From Myxococcales bacterium (GTDB lineage Bacteria; Myxococcota; Myxococcia; Myxococcales; Anaeromyxobacteraceae): DNA of 64,000 nucleotides. This document shows positions 1 through 9,008 of the stretch, one piece after another. The position numbers and the translations under genes were made by a program. The DNA lies in the NCBI GenBank assembly GCA_021806645.1, contig JAJZQX010000003.1, forward strand, positions 186,001 to 250,000, written 5' to 3'. The notes beneath the pieces were generated by a model that was not told the origin of the DNA, searched no databases, and worked only from the letters and a program-made list of their open reading frames with translations. How positions within the stretch are numbered: the stretch's first letter is position 1; each line of letters begins with the position of its first letter.

Positions 1-1084
1 GGTGGCCAGCCAGTCCTACGTGGCCGAGTTCGTCCTCGAGGACTACCCGGTGACCGAGGCCGATCTGATCCTGCGCGGCCAGGCGGCCTGGGACGCGGCC
101 CTCAACACCGTCAACGTCGGCAAGTACAACCTCGGCTGGGCCTCCATCGGCATCTGCACCCACGCCCTCTACGAGGCGATCCGACACGCCGCCAACCGCC
201 GGCTCTACGGCAACGCCGTGACCGACTTCGGCCACGTGCAGCGGCTCTTCACCGACGCCTGGGCGCGGCTCACCGCCATGCGGCTCTTCGGCCTGCGCGC
301 CTCCGACTACTTCCGCGCCGCCTCCCGCCAGGACCGGCGCTACCTGCTCTTCAACCCGGTGATGAAGATGAAGGTCACCACCGAGGGCGAGAAGGTGATC
401 GACCACCTCTGGGACGTCATCGCCGCCAAGGGGTTCGAGAAGGACACCTACTTCGAGTTGGCGGCGCGCGACATCCGCGCCCTACCCAAGCTGGAGGGGA
501 CGGTCCACGTCAACATCGCCCTGATCGTCAAGTTCATGAAGAACTACTTCTTCGCCCCGGCCCCCCTGCCCGAGGTGCCGCGACGCGACGAGCCGGCCGA
601 CGACCCCTTCCTCTGGGACCAGGGGCCGGCCAGCGGCCTCGGCAAGATCACCTTCCGGGATCCCGCGCCCGTCTTCGCCGGCTGGCCCCAGCCCAACGTC
701 GCCCTCTTCCGCGAGCAGGTGGCCGCCTTCAAGGCGCTGCTGGCCCAGGCCACTCCCACCGAGGCGCAGTCCCGGGACGTCGACTTCCTGCTGGCCATCG
801 GCGAGCTCTTCACGCTGGTGGTCTACGCTCAGCTGGTCCTGGAGAACGCCGCCCTCCGCGCCGACCAGGGGATCGACGGCGACACCGTCGACCAGATCTT
901 CGACGTGCTGGTGCGGGACTTCTCGCGCCACGCCGTCGACCTGCACGGGAAGGCGGCCTCCACGCCGGCACAGCAGGAGCTGGCCCTGCGGCTCATCCGC
1001 AAGCCGGCCCAGGATCCGGCGCGCCAGGCGCGCATCTGGGCCCGGGTCCACGCCCTCAAGGACGGCTACGAGATGAGCCGGTAG
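1..1084 (+). CDS. acyl-CoA dehydrogenase, C-terminal part (5' end outside window)
   Basis: The visible 360 residues match the C-terminal half of a long acyl-CoA dehydrogenase, the FAD enzyme that makes the trans-2-enoyl-CoA in fatty acid beta-oxidation. The helical domain is recognisable from the YNLGWASIG segment, the conserved Arg and Tyr of NRRLYG, and the helix carrying the GFEKD loop. The extension after about residue 190 (APLPEVPRRDEP onward) ends in a second helical bundle, as in very-long-chain-type enzymes. The reading frame is open to the window edge, so the GTG at position 2 is probably internal. It converges on the next gene with 56 bp between the stops. The family call is firm; chain-length specificity cannot be told. 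Confidence 0.85.
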   Translation, partial: VASQSYVAEFVLEDYPVTEADLILRGQAAWDAALNTVNVGKYNLGWASIGICTHALYEAIRHAANRRLYGNAVTDFGHVQRLFTDAWARLTAMRLFGLRASDYFRAASRQDRRYLLFNPVMKMKVTTEGEKVIDHLWDVIAAKGFEKDTYFELAARDIRALPKLEGTVHVNIALIVKFMKNYFFAPAPLPEVPRRDEPADDPFLWDQGPASGLGKITFRDPAPVFAGWPQPNVALFREQVAAFKALLAQATPTEAQSRDVDFLLAIGELFTLVVYAQLVLENAALRADQGIDGDTVDQIFDVLVRDFSRHAVDLHGKAASTPAQQELALRLIRKPAQDPARQARIWARVHALKDGYEMSR

Positions 1085-1140
1085 GGCGGGCCGCGGCGCA
1101 TGGGACGGGGCCGGTCCACGGCCGAGGCCCGGCTCCCGAG

Positions 1141-4100
1141 CTACGGCACCGGCCAGGTGAAGAGGCCGCCCCGCCAGCTGGCGGTGAAGCTCTTCTGCTC
1201 GGTGAACCAGAGGGCCCTGGCGACCGGGTCGAGCGCCATGGCCTGCGGGCCATCGAATTGCCCTGGCGCCAGCAGGTCGATCCCGCCGGTGTCTAGGTTG
1301 ATCCGGTAAAGCGACCGCCAGGAGACCGAGCTGCCGGTCCTCCCCATGGCCAGGGCGGTCCGGTCGCCGGCCGGGGTCAACCCCGGTTCGATCACCAGCT
1401 GCGAGAGGTCGATGGCTGCGACCTCCGTCAGGCTCCCCGAGGCGACGTTCAGGTCCACCCGGTAGAGCTTGCCGTAGTAGTCGCCAGGGGGACTGGAGAC
1501 GCTGGCCGTGAGGGCAGACATCCCGGGGACCTCCGGGACCACGAAGGTCGGCGAGCTCAGCCCGGTGGCCACCGGCACCGCGCCGCTGCCGTCGAGGAAG
1601 ACCCGCCAGACGGTCCCGGTGCCGGCGTCGGCCACCAAGGCGAAGGTGGCGTCCTCGACCGCGATGGCCGCCGGGTTGGTCAGGCCGCTGGCCAGCGGCG
1701 CCCCGACCGTCCAGCTGGCGCCGCCGTCGGTGAGCCGCAGGACCCGGCCGAGCGCCTGGCCGGCGCCGTTGGCGGCGCCGCAGTCGGTGACCAGCAGCTG
1801 CGTCGGGCTCTGCAGCGCGATGGCCCCACCCCCGAACTGGAAGTTGAGGCCGGTCCCCACCGTCGGGTAGAGGGTAGCCACGGCCCCGGTGGCCGGACCG
1901 AGCCGGAGGATCTGGCCGGCGTTGGCGCAGTTGCTCGCCCCGTTGCAGGCGGCCACCAGCACCGTGGCGCCGCCCGCCTCGAGCGCCAGGCCGGCGGGCC
2001 GGTCGAGGTCGTGAAAGCGGGCCGCCGGGCCAAAGGCGGCGGTGGCCGGAACGTGGAGTAGCACGCCCGGGTCACCCAGCACTCGCCTCCTTGCCAGGAC
2101 CAGGACATCGCCCGCGGCGGTGCGGACCAGATCCTGCGCGGTGATCTCCGGCAGCGCCAGCGCCCTGTAGCCACCGGTGGCCAGATCGACCTCCAGCAGC
2201 CTGTCGCCGGCCTGGGCCGACTCGGTGACCAGCGCCGAGCCGGCCGCGCCCAGGCCGATCCCGGACAGTGGCGCGAAGCCGCTGGAGACCACGGTGACCA
2301 GCGGCGCCCCCCCGCCCGAGTCGTCGAACCTGACGATGCTGGTGGCGCTGTCGCAGGTCCGCGTCACCAGCACCCGCCCGGCCGCCTCGACCACCAGCCC
2401 GGTCGCCCCGGTGGAGGCGGTGCCTCCCGGACAGGTGAGGCGGACGTCGCCCACCAGCACGGGTGTGGCCGGCAGCGCCCCGCCCACGGCCACCCGATAG
2501 ACCCGGGTCCCGGACAGGACCATGGCAGTCGCCCCACCCGGCTCCAGCGAGACGTCCAGGGCGCTGTACGCGAAGCTGGCGACCAGCGTGGCGCTTCCCG
2601 CCCCCAGATCGACCCGGTAAAGCATGCCGACGCCGGCCTGCGCCGTGCTCACCAGCGCCGTGGCCTCGCCGGCCTCGAGCACCACCCCGCGCAGCTGCGC
2701 CATGCCGGTGATCACTTGCGTCACCTGCCCGGTGGCGACATCCACCGAGGCCAGCTCGCTAGCCGTGTCGCAGTTTCCCCCGACGCAGTCGGTCACGTAG
2801 GCCTTGGTGCCGGCGGCGTCGACGGCCAACCCGGTGGGGACCTGCAGCGTGGCCACCGAGGTGAAGGCCGGGGCTACTGCCTGCGAAGGCGAAACCACTG
2901 CGGCACGGAGCAGCGCCCCGGGAGCCTCCTGCGTGAGCAGCGCCGTCGTCGCGCCGGCCTCGAGGGCCAGGCCGAAGTGGCCGTTGGAGTTGGTCCCGAT
3001 GATCTCGGTCGCGGTCCCGGTGGCCAGTTGGACCCGGTAGACCCGCCCACCCCCCCAGCCCACGCCGAGCCCGCCCGCCACCAGCGCCGTGGCGCCGCCC
3101 GGCTCGACGGTCACGGTGTTGAGCGAGGAAAGGCCGCTGACCACCGCCACCGTGGTCCCGGCGTAGGTCCCGCTGACGGTCACCCGCTTGACGGCGCCGG
3201 TCCAGCCCGACTCGACCACCAGCGCCTTGCCGCCGGGCTCCAGGGCGATGCCGCGCGGCTCCGCCAGCGCCATGGCCACCGGGAACGGCGTGACCGTCCC
3301 GGTCGCCAGGTCGACCTTGACCACCCGCCCCGGCGTCCCGCACCCGCCGCTGGCGTCGGTCACCAGGGCGGTGTTGGCGTCGAGCAGCGCCAGCCCCCAC
3401 GGGCAGGTGAGCGCGGTGGCCGGCGTGGCGGGGTTGACCGGCGCCCGGTGGACGATGACCCCGGTGGGGACGTCGATCTTCGAGAGCCCGCCCGAGTGGA
3501 CCACCCATGCCGTGGTCCCGGCGTCGGCCAGCGCCAGATCGTGGGCCGTGCCAAGGGCGCTGGGCGCCCCGCCGCCCACCACCAGGCCGCTGGCGATGGT
3601 CCGGAGCGCCAGTCGCCGGGCCACGCCCACCCGGACCAACCGGCCGATGCCGTACCCGGAGGAATCGACCTCGGTCACCAGGGCGGTCGCCCCGCCCGGC
3701 TCGATGGCCACGCCCGACGGGCTCTTCAGCCCGCGCGGGGAGCGCACCTCGAGTTCCAGGCTGGCGGCGTGGACCGTGGCGCCGCTGGTTCCGGTGAGCG
3801 AGACGATCGGCGCCGTGGCCGGCGTCAGCGCCGCACCCGCGGACGCGGTCAGGGTCAGGGTCGCTGTCCCGGGCGGTGTCACCGACGCCGGATTGAACGA
3901 GGCGGTGACGCCCGCGGTCAGCCCGCTGGCCGAGAGCGTCACCGGCAGCCCCGCGCCCCGGGCCAAGCCCAGGGTCACCGGGAGGTCCCGCGCCTCCCCC
4001 GGCAGGAGCGACAAGGCCTGCCCCGCCACCACGGGCTGGGAGACCGAGAAGTCGAAAGGGCCGTCGAAGCCGGCCCGGACGGTGGCATCGGCCCCCATGG

Positions 4101-5904
4101 AGAGGGCGCAGGTCCCGGTGCCGGTGCAGCCGCCGCCGCTCCAGCCGGTGAAGCGCCAGCCGGCCGATGGCGTGGCGGTGAGGATCACGGCGGCGCCGTC
4201 TAGGAAGGTGGCGGCGCAGGTCGCCCCGCAGCTCACCCCTCCGAGGTCGGAGGTGACGGTGCCCCCCTCGGCCGGCTCCGGCACCACGGTGAGCGTGCGG
4301 ACCGCGGTGAAGGTGGCCGAGACCGCCCGGTCTGCCGCCAGCGTGACGCTGCAGGGGCCGGTCCCGGTGCAGGCCCCGGCCCAGCCGGTGAACAGGAAGC
4401 CCGGGGAGGCGCTGGCCACGAGCGCGACGGCGGTGGCGTCGACGAAGAGCGCGGCGCAGGCGCCGGTGCCGTCCTGGCAGTCGATGCCGGCCGGGGTGCT
4501 GAGCACCCGTCCCCCCGCCGTGGAGGAGACCGACAGCGTCCACAGGGGCGTGAAGGTGGCGGTCACCGACCGGTCCGCGGTCATGGCCAGCGCGCAGGAC
4601 CCGGTGCCGGTGCAGGCGCCGCTCCAGCCGGAGAACGAGGAGGAGGCGTCGGGCACCGCGACCAGAGTGACGCTGGTCCCGTCCTCGAAGGTGGCGCTGC
4701 AGGTGGCCCCGCACCCGACCCCGGCCGGCGTGGAGGTGACGGTCCCCGACCCCGCCCCTGCGCGGGCGACGTCGAGCCGGCGCAGCGGGACGAAGGTGAT
4801 CGTGGCGGTGAGATCCATGTCCATGACCAGCGCACAGGTCAGCCCGGTGCTCCCGAAACAGTCGCCGCCCCAGCGCACCGCCTGGCCGGGCCCGGGGGCG
4901 GCGGAGAGCGTGACGACGGTGCCGTCGACCACCTGGGCGGCGCAAGTGGCCCCCTGAGTCCCGCAGGCGATCCCACCGACGTCCGAGGTCACGCCGCCGT
5001 CGCCCACCGCGTTCACGGAGAGCGTTCGCAGCACCGCGAAGGAGCTGCTGACGGTGCGATCGGCGCTCATGGTGACGCTGCAGGCGGCCGGGTCCGCCCC
5101 GGCGCAGGCCCCGCTCCAGGCCAGGAAGGCGGCGTCGCCCATGGGGCTGCTGGCCACCAGCGAGACCACCGTCCCGTCCGGGAAGGCGTGGTTGCAGGCG
5201 CCGCCCGAGCAGGAGATCCCGGACGGGACCGACGTCACCAGGGTGGAGACGCCCAGCAAGGGGACGTTCACCGTGAGCAGCCGCGACGGCGGCGGGGCCA
5301 GGTCGAAGGTGGCTGTGACCGCGACGTCGCCCGCCAGGGTGGGCGCGCAGGCGCCGCCCCCGCTGCACCCTCCGCTCCAGCCCGCGAAGGAGGAGCCGGA
5401 GCCGGCGCCCTGGGTCAGCGTCACGACCGTGCCATCGGGAAATCCGGCCGAGCAGGTGCCGACGCCACCGCTGGCGCAGGAGATCCCGGCCGGCGAGCTG
5501 TTGACGGTCCCTGCGCCCGTCCCGGCCACGCTCACTGTGAGCGTCCAGGTGGACGGCGGCGCCACGCCAAAGGTGGCGGTGACGTGGGTCTCGGCGCCGA
5601 CGGTGACGGTACAGGGGCCGGTGCCCGAGCAGGGCCCGCTCCAGCCGTCGAAGCGCGAGCCCGCCGCCGGCGCCGCGGTCAGGGTCCAGGTCGAACCCTG
5701 GGCGGCGGAGACCCCGCAGGCGGTGGCCCCCTGGCCGCAGGAGATGCCCGCCGGGGCACTGGTGACGCGCCCGGCGCCGGCCCCGGCCAGTGCCACGGCG
5801 AGGGGGAACTCGACCGCCGACCCCTGGCCTCCGCCTCCGCCACCCCCGCACCCACCGTGAACAGCAAGCATCGCGAGCAGCACCGGCGCGTGATTCCTGG
5901 ACAT
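1141..5904 (-). CDS. giant secreted protein: seven Cys-rich InlB-type repeats plus beta-propeller repeats
   Basis: A 1587-residue exported protein of unknown function. The ATG at 5904 is preferred over the GTG at 5919 because a G-run lies 5-9 nt upstream and it gives a compact signal sequence ending VHGGC before a poly-Gly run. That suggests a lipoprotein, although His at -3 of the lipobox is atypical. Residues of about 35-590 hold seven tandem repeats of roughly 75 residues. Each has the order TSxPAGIxC, a short Cys segment, DGTxVTL and GWSGxCxGxGxC, ending ATF, as in divergent InlB B-repeats of surface proteins. An Ig-like segment of about 100 residues follows, then about 16 NHL/YVTN-like propeller units with the motif LEPGGATALV followed by YRVDLATG. 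It is probably displayed at the cell surface or in the periplasm. It lies alone, convergent with the dehydrogenase gene. The ligand cannot be inferred. Confidence 0.85.
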   Translation of the reverse strand: MSRNHAPVLLAMLAVHGGCGGGGGGGQGSAVEFPLAVALAGAGAGRVTSAPAGISCGQGATACGVSAAQGSTWTLTAAPAAGSRFDGWSGPCSGTGPCTVTVGAETHVTATFGVAPPSTWTLTVSVAGTGAGTVNSSPAGISCASGGVGTCSAGFPDGTVVTLTQGAGSGSSFAGWSGGCSGGGACAPTLAGDVAVTATFDLAPPPSRLLTVNVPLLGVSTLVTSVPSGISCSGGACNHAFPDGTVVSLVASSPMGDAAFLAWSGACAGADPAACSVTMSADRTVSSSFAVLRTLSVNAVGDGGVTSDVGGIACGTQGATCAAQVVDGTVVTLSAAPGPGQAVRWGGDCFGSTGLTCALVMDMDLTATITFVPLRRLDVARAGAGSGTVTSTPAGVGCGATCSATFEDGTSVTLVAVPDASSSFSGWSGACTGTGSCALAMTADRSVTATFTPLWTLSVSSTAGGRVLSTPAGIDCQDGTGACAALFVDATAVALVASASPGFLFTGWAGACTGTGPCSVTLAADRAVSATFTAVRTLTVVPEPAEGGTVTSDLGGVSCGATCAATFLDGAAVILTATPSAGWRFTGWSGGGCTGTGTCALSMGADATVRAGFDGPFDFSVSQPVVAGQALSLLPGEARDLPVTLGLARGAGLPVTLSASGLTAGVTASFNPASVTPPGTATLTLTASAGAALTPATAPIVSLTGTSGATVHAASLELEVRSPRGLKSPSGVAIEPGGATALVTEVDSSGYGIGRLVRVGVARRLALRTIASGLVVGGGAPSALGTAHDLALADAGTTAWVVHSGGLSKIDVPTGVIVHRAPVNPATPATALTCPWGLALLDANTALVTDASGGCGTPGRVVKVDLATGTVTPFPVAMALAEPRGIALEPGGKALVVESGWTGAVKRVTVSGTYAGTTVAVVSGLSSLNTVTVEPGGATALVAGGLGVGWGGGRVYRVQLATGTATEIIGTNSNGHFGLALEAGATTALLTQEAPGALLRAAVVSPSQAVAPAFTSVATLQVPTGLAVDAAGTKAYVTDCVGGNCDTASELASVDVATGQVTQVITGMAQLRGVVLEAGEATALVSTAQAGVGMLYRVDLGAGSATLVASFAYSALDVSLEPGGATAMVLSGTRVYRVAVGGALPATPVLVGDVRLTCPGGTASTGATGLVVEAAGRVLVTRTCDSATSIVRFDDSGGGAPLVTVVSSGFAPLSGIGLGAAGSALVTESAQAGDRLLEVDLATGGYRALALPEITAQDLVRTAAGDVLVLARRRVLGDPGVLLHVPATAAFGPAARFHDLDRPAGLALEAGGATVLVAACNGASNCANAGQILRLGPATGAVATLYPTVGTGLNFQFGGGAIALQSPTQLLVTDCGAANGAGQALGRVLRLTDGGASWTVGAPLASGLTNPAAIAVEDATFALVADAGTGTVWRVFLDGSGAVPVATGLSSPTFVVPEVPGMSALTASVSSPPGDYYGKLYRVDLNVASGSLTEVAAIDLSQLVIEPGLTPAGDRTALAMGRTGSSVSWRSLYRINLDTGGIDLLAPGQFDGPQAMALDPVARALWFTEQKSFTASWRGGLFTWPVP

Positions 5905-5994
5905 GTCGACCCCCAGCACTGGACCATGACGCGGCCGTGGACCGACCCCGGAGGCGTGGCGGCCCGCGCCGCCCGCCCGCCGCCGGGCCCCTGT

Positions 5995-7221
5995 TCAGCC
6001 GGCGTGCACCCCGGCGACCGGGGCCGTGACAGGAGGCGGCTCGTGGCCGCCTGCGGCGTGCGGCTTGTCGTCGCCGAAGATGGGCAGGACCCGGTTGAAG
6101 AGCCAGAGCAGCACGAACGGCATGATCAGCAGGGCGATGGCCACCAGGATCCCCTCCCGGCCGAAGATCTCCGGGCTGTAGGGGGAGCGAAGGCCGCGGA
6201 AGGACTTTGAGAGGAGCTGGCCGCCGATGACGATGTTCCAGCGCATCGAGAAGACCTGGAGGAGCAGGAGGATGGACGAGGCGATGCAGAGCGTGTTGCG
6301 GACCCGGTCGTGGAGGTAGCGGTCCATCAGCACCACCACGCCCAGCAGGATGAACGGGATGAGGCTGCCCACCACCATCTGGATGGTGATGAAGGAGAAC
6401 TCCAGCCGGGTGGTGAGGAGCTGGGAGATGATGTGCCAGGACTCCGACTTCTCGTAGGCCAGCATGATGATCTCGAGGAGCTCGAGCGTGACGGTGAGGA
6501 TGAGGAAGAACCAGAGCCAGCGCGCCAGCGCCGCCACGGTCCGCCCCTCGATCACCCTCCGGTTCAGCTTGGCCACCACCTGGTAGAGGATGGTGAGCAG
6601 CGCGATCCCGGAGACCGCCGCCGAGAGCAGGAAGATGACCGGCATGAGCGGGGAGGACCACCAGGGGTTGGCCTTGATGGCGCCGAAGATGAAGCCGACG
6701 TAGCCGTGCAGCATGCAGGCGCCGGGCAGGCCGATGGCGGCGAGGATGGTGGCGGCGCGGTGGTCGATGGCGATGGCCTCGGGGGAGGTGTCGTAGGTGC
6801 CGAGGGCCAGCATGGCGTAGAAGGTCCGCTTCCACCCGCGGCTGCGCCGCGCCGACTCGATGATCTGCTGCCGCCAGACGAACCAGACCTCGAGCACCAG
6901 GATCAGCAGGTAGGTCGAATAGAGCATGCCGAAGCCGGCCATGGCCGAGGACAGGTTGGGCGTCACCATCACCAGCCAGCTCCGCTCCGGGTGGCCGAGG
7001 TGGAGGTTGAGCGGCAGCGTGGCCACCGCCATGAAGCAGAGGGAGGTGGCCATGGCCAGCCGCGCCACCGGCCGGAACTCCTCGCGGCCGAAGACGTGGA
7101 AGAGCGCCGAGACGATGAAGGCACCGGCCACGAACCCCGTGATGTACGGGTACATCACGATCATCAGGGACCAGTGGACGTGGATGTCGTTGGGGAACGC
7201 GTACCCCGTGATCTCGGGCAT
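5995..7221 (-). CDS. NrfD/PsrC-type quinone-interacting membrane subunit
   Basis: A 408-residue polytopic inner-membrane protein of the NrfD/polysulfide reductase PsrC family, which exchanges electrons between the quinone pool and a periplasmic iron-sulfur subunit. About ten hydrophobic helices are visible, starting with the stretch after NDIHVHWSLM. LNLHLGHPERSW resembles the conserved loop after an early helix of the family. The start at 7221 (MPEITGYAF) has a GGAGGTG Shine-Dalgarno and shares one base with the stop of the upstream ferredoxin gene (TGATG), so translation is probably coupled. The C-terminal tail is Pro- and His-rich and cytoplasmic or disordered. It is the last gene of a cytochrome-FeS-NrfD operon. 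The direction of electron flow and the partner enzyme are unknown. Confidence 0.9.
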   Translation of the reverse strand: MPEITGYAFPNDIHVHWSLMIVMYPYITGFVAGAFIVSALFHVFGREEFRPVARLAMATSLCFMAVATLPLNLHLGHPERSWLVMVTPNLSSAMAGFGMLYSTYLLILVLEVWFVWRQQIIESARRSRGWKRTFYAMLALGTYDTSPEAIAIDHRAATILAAIGLPGACMLHGYVGFIFGAIKANPWWSSPLMPVIFLLSAAVSGIALLTILYQVVAKLNRRVIEGRTVAALARWLWFFLILTVTLELLEIIMLAYEKSESWHIISQLLTTRLEFSFITIQMVVGSLIPFILLGVVVLMDRYLHDRVRNTLCIASSILLLLQVFSMRWNIVIGGQLLSKSFRGLRSPYSPEIFGREGILVAIALLIMPFVLLWLFNRVLPIFGDDKPHAAGGHEPPPVTAPVAGVHAG

Positions 7222-8066
7222 CACCGCACCTCCATGTCGAGATGCAGGTAGAAGCACTGCGGTTCGGTGAGCAGGTGGGCCTGCAAGATCGAGACGCGCT
7301 CATGGTCGATGGTCTGTCGCACCGGGTCGTCCTCTCTCATCATGTCGCCGAAGGCGCGCGTCCCGGTCGGGCAGACCTCGACGCAGGCCGGCTTCAGCCC
7401 CTTGGTGATGCGGTGGTAGCACCAGGTGCACTTCTCGGCGGTGTGCGTAGCCGGGTTGAGGAAGCGACTGCCGTACGGGCAGGCCTGCACGCAGTAGCCG
7501 CAGCCGATGCAGGACTTCCCGTCCACCAGCACCACCCCGTCCTTGGTCCGGTAGGAGGCCCCCACCGGGCAGACCTGGACGCAGGGGGTCTCCTTGCAGT
7601 GGTTGCACATCTTCGGCACGAAGAAGGACTTGGTGGGCGTGAAGGCGGTCGGCACCGGCGGGAAGCCGTCGAGGCCGCCCTTGGGCGAGTCGACGTAGGA
7701 GCCTCCCGGACCGACGATGTAGCGTTCCACCCAGGTGCGGACGAAGCCGTCCGGCACGTCGTTCTCGGCCTTGCAGCCCCGCACGCAGGAGCCGCAGCCG
7801 ATGCACTTGGAGGTGTCGATCACGTAGGCCCAGCGGTGCTCTTCCCAGTTGTAGGCGTCGCCGCCGGGCGGCGGGACGTGGGTCTCGCCCGACGCCGCCG
7901 CGTCGAGTCCGGCGAGCAGGACCACCGCGCCACCGGCGATGGTGAAGGCGGCGCCGAGAAAGTCGCGCCGGCCGGGATCGGCGGGCGTGGCCGCCCCGGC
8001 GGCCGGGGCCTCGGGCGGCGGGCTGGGGGACCTGGTCGAGGCCAGGGGACGGGGGGCGTGGTCCAT
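7221..8066 (-). CDS. Tat-exported four-[4Fe-4S] ferredoxin subunit (NrfC/DsrO/PsrB-like)
   Basis: A 281-residue periplasmic electron-transfer protein. GRRDFLGAAF followed by a hydrophobic stretch (about residues 33-55) is a twin-arginine signal, so the protein is exported folded. Four cysteine clusters follow: CIGCGSCVRGC, CNHCKETPCVQVC, CIGCGYCVQAC and CTWC with a distant CVEVC. That is the arrangement of NrfC, DsrO and PsrB. The start at 8066 has GGAG overlapping the preceding TAG, 8 nt after the cytochrome stop; longer upstream reading in this frame lies over the cytochrome gene. Expected role: wire between the tetrahaem cytochrome and the NrfD subunit. No Mo/W catalytic subunit or nitrite reductase is adjacent. 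Confidence 0.9.
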   Translation of the reverse strand: MDHAPRPLASTRSPSPPPEAPAAGAATPADPGRRDFLGAAFTIAGGAVVLLAGLDAAASGETHVPPPGGDAYNWEEHRWAYVIDTSKCIGCGSCVRGCKAENDVPDGFVRTWVERYIVGPGGSYVDSPKGGLDGFPPVPTAFTPTKSFFVPKMCNHCKETPCVQVCPVGASYRTKDGVVLVDGKSCIGCGYCVQACPYGSRFLNPATHTAEKCTWCYHRITKGLKPACVEVCPTGTRAFGDMMREDDPVRQTIDHERVSILQAHLLTEPQCFYLHLDMEVR

Positions 8067-8074
8067 GGCTGCTC

Positions 8075-8539
8075 CTAGGGCTTCGGCGAGTGCGGGTCGT
8101 GGCAATCGAGGCAGACCGCGCCCTCGAGCTTGGAGGTGACGTGCTGCTCCAGGATCACCTGCGGGAACTTGTCGGGGCGCCCCTGGATGCGGCGGTGGCA
8201 GCGGGCACAGAGCGTGAAGGACCTGTCGACCGGCATCTTCCCGGAGACCGTGCCATTGGTGACGTGACGCAGCAGCGGCGCATGGCAGACTTCGCAGCTC
8301 ACCGCCTTGTGGCCGCCGGCGTCGTGCGCCTCGGACTTCGCCTTGTGGCACGGCGCGCAGCTGGCCGCCCCCGCGTGGGCCGGCGGCCGGATCTTCATCT
8401 GCTCTGCGACGTTGTCGGCCCGGTACGGCCCGAACGTCCCGTAGGAGCGCGGGACCAGGAAGCCGCGGCCGAGGAAGATGGCCGTGATGACCACCAGCAG
8501 GACCAGCGCGATTCGAAACACGTGCCGTGCATGCTCCAT
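8075..8539 (-). CDS. membrane-anchored tetrahaem c-type cytochrome
   Basis: A 154-residue cytochrome with four CXXCH haem-binding motifs, at residues 61-65 (CAPCH), 82-86 (CEVCH), 111-115 (CARCH) and 143-147 (CLDCH). One hydrophobic segment at about residues 9-29 lacks a clear cleavage site and probably serves as membrane anchor, with the haem domain in the periplasm. The spacing suggests a small NrfB/DsrJ-like relay rather than an enzyme. GGAGGAG precedes the ATG at 8539. It is first of the recognisable redox genes and is followed after 8 nt by the ferredoxin gene. Extra His residues (HKAV, RHV, EQHV) could be distal ligands. Confidence 0.9.
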   Translation of the reverse strand: MEHARHVFRIALVLLVVITAIFLGRGFLVPRSYGTFGPYRADNVAEQMKIRPPAHAGAASCAPCHKAKSEAHDAGGHKAVSCEVCHAPLLRHVTNGTVSGKMPVDRSFTLCARCHRRIQGRPDKFPQVILEQHVTSKLEGAVCLDCHDPHSPKP

Positions 8540-8563
8540 CCGTCTCCTCCAGTGCAGCGGTCG

Positions 8564-8902
8564 TCAGGTGTCGAGCTTCTCGGGGCGAAAGAGCCAGGTG
8601 AGCCAGGGTGAGTGGTGGCGCGCCGGAAGCGGCGCTTCGGTGTCGAGCGGCTCGGTGGCGAAGAGCAGCGAGAAGAACCCACGCCGCGATCGGACCTCGG
8701 CCACCGGGTCGAGCGGGAGCGGCTCGCGAGAGAGGATGAGCCGCAGCAGCCCGGGGTGGTCCTCGACGCGTGGAGCGAAGGGTGGCGGCGCGGGCAACCG
8801 CTCACGCCGCAGTGCGCCCCGGAAGCCATCGAGCAACGATGCGAATAGATCGGCAATCACCCTGCGCAAAGCTGCCACATCCCGGTCGTCGGTGAACAGC
8901 AT
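8564..8902 (-). CDS. small unknown protein with three short degenerate repeats, first gene of the cytochrome operon
   Basis: A 112-residue protein I do not recognise. There is no signal peptide or membrane helix. The second half holds three degenerate copies of a 10-15 residue unit: LRLILSREPLPLDP, FSLLFATEPLDTEAP and LTWLFRPEKLDT. Each has a Leu/Phe-rich helix and an E-P/K-L-D turn, which suggests a short linear motif repeated for binding. It starts at an ATG after GGGACG and ends 24 nt before the cytochrome gene, so it is very likely cotranscribed with the redox module and may be an assembly or regulatory factor. A competing frame (8395-8856) was judged less likely because it runs through the cytochrome start. 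Confidence 0.6.
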   Translation of the reverse strand: MLFTDDRDVAALRRVIADLFASLLDGFRGALRRERLPAPPPFAPRVEDHPGLLRLILSREPLPLDPVAEVRSRRGFFSLLFATEPLDTEAPLPARHHSPWLTWLFRPEKLDT

Positions 8903-9008
8903 TTTCGTCCCAAACGGGCACGGGACGGTCGAATCCTGGTGCCGCGGGCGTCACCGGCCGGCTCGCGGGACCACGTCTCAGGTCCGCGCATGACCTCTCC
9001 CGGCGCCG

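Noticed and set aside
5904-5919. GTG at 5919 as start of the giant repeat protein
   Set aside because: The ATG at 5904 has a G-run at proper distance and begins the signal sequence directly.
2759-7303. 1514-residue open frame on the minus strand
   Set aside because: It covers the repeat protein and nrfD in a different frame and its translation is Arg/Gly/Pro-rich; the true frames carry signal peptide, repeats and membrane helices.
8395-8856. 153-residue frame overlapping the small unknown gene
   Set aside because: It runs through the cytochrome start, while the 112-residue frame ends before it and shows hydrophobic patterning and repeats.
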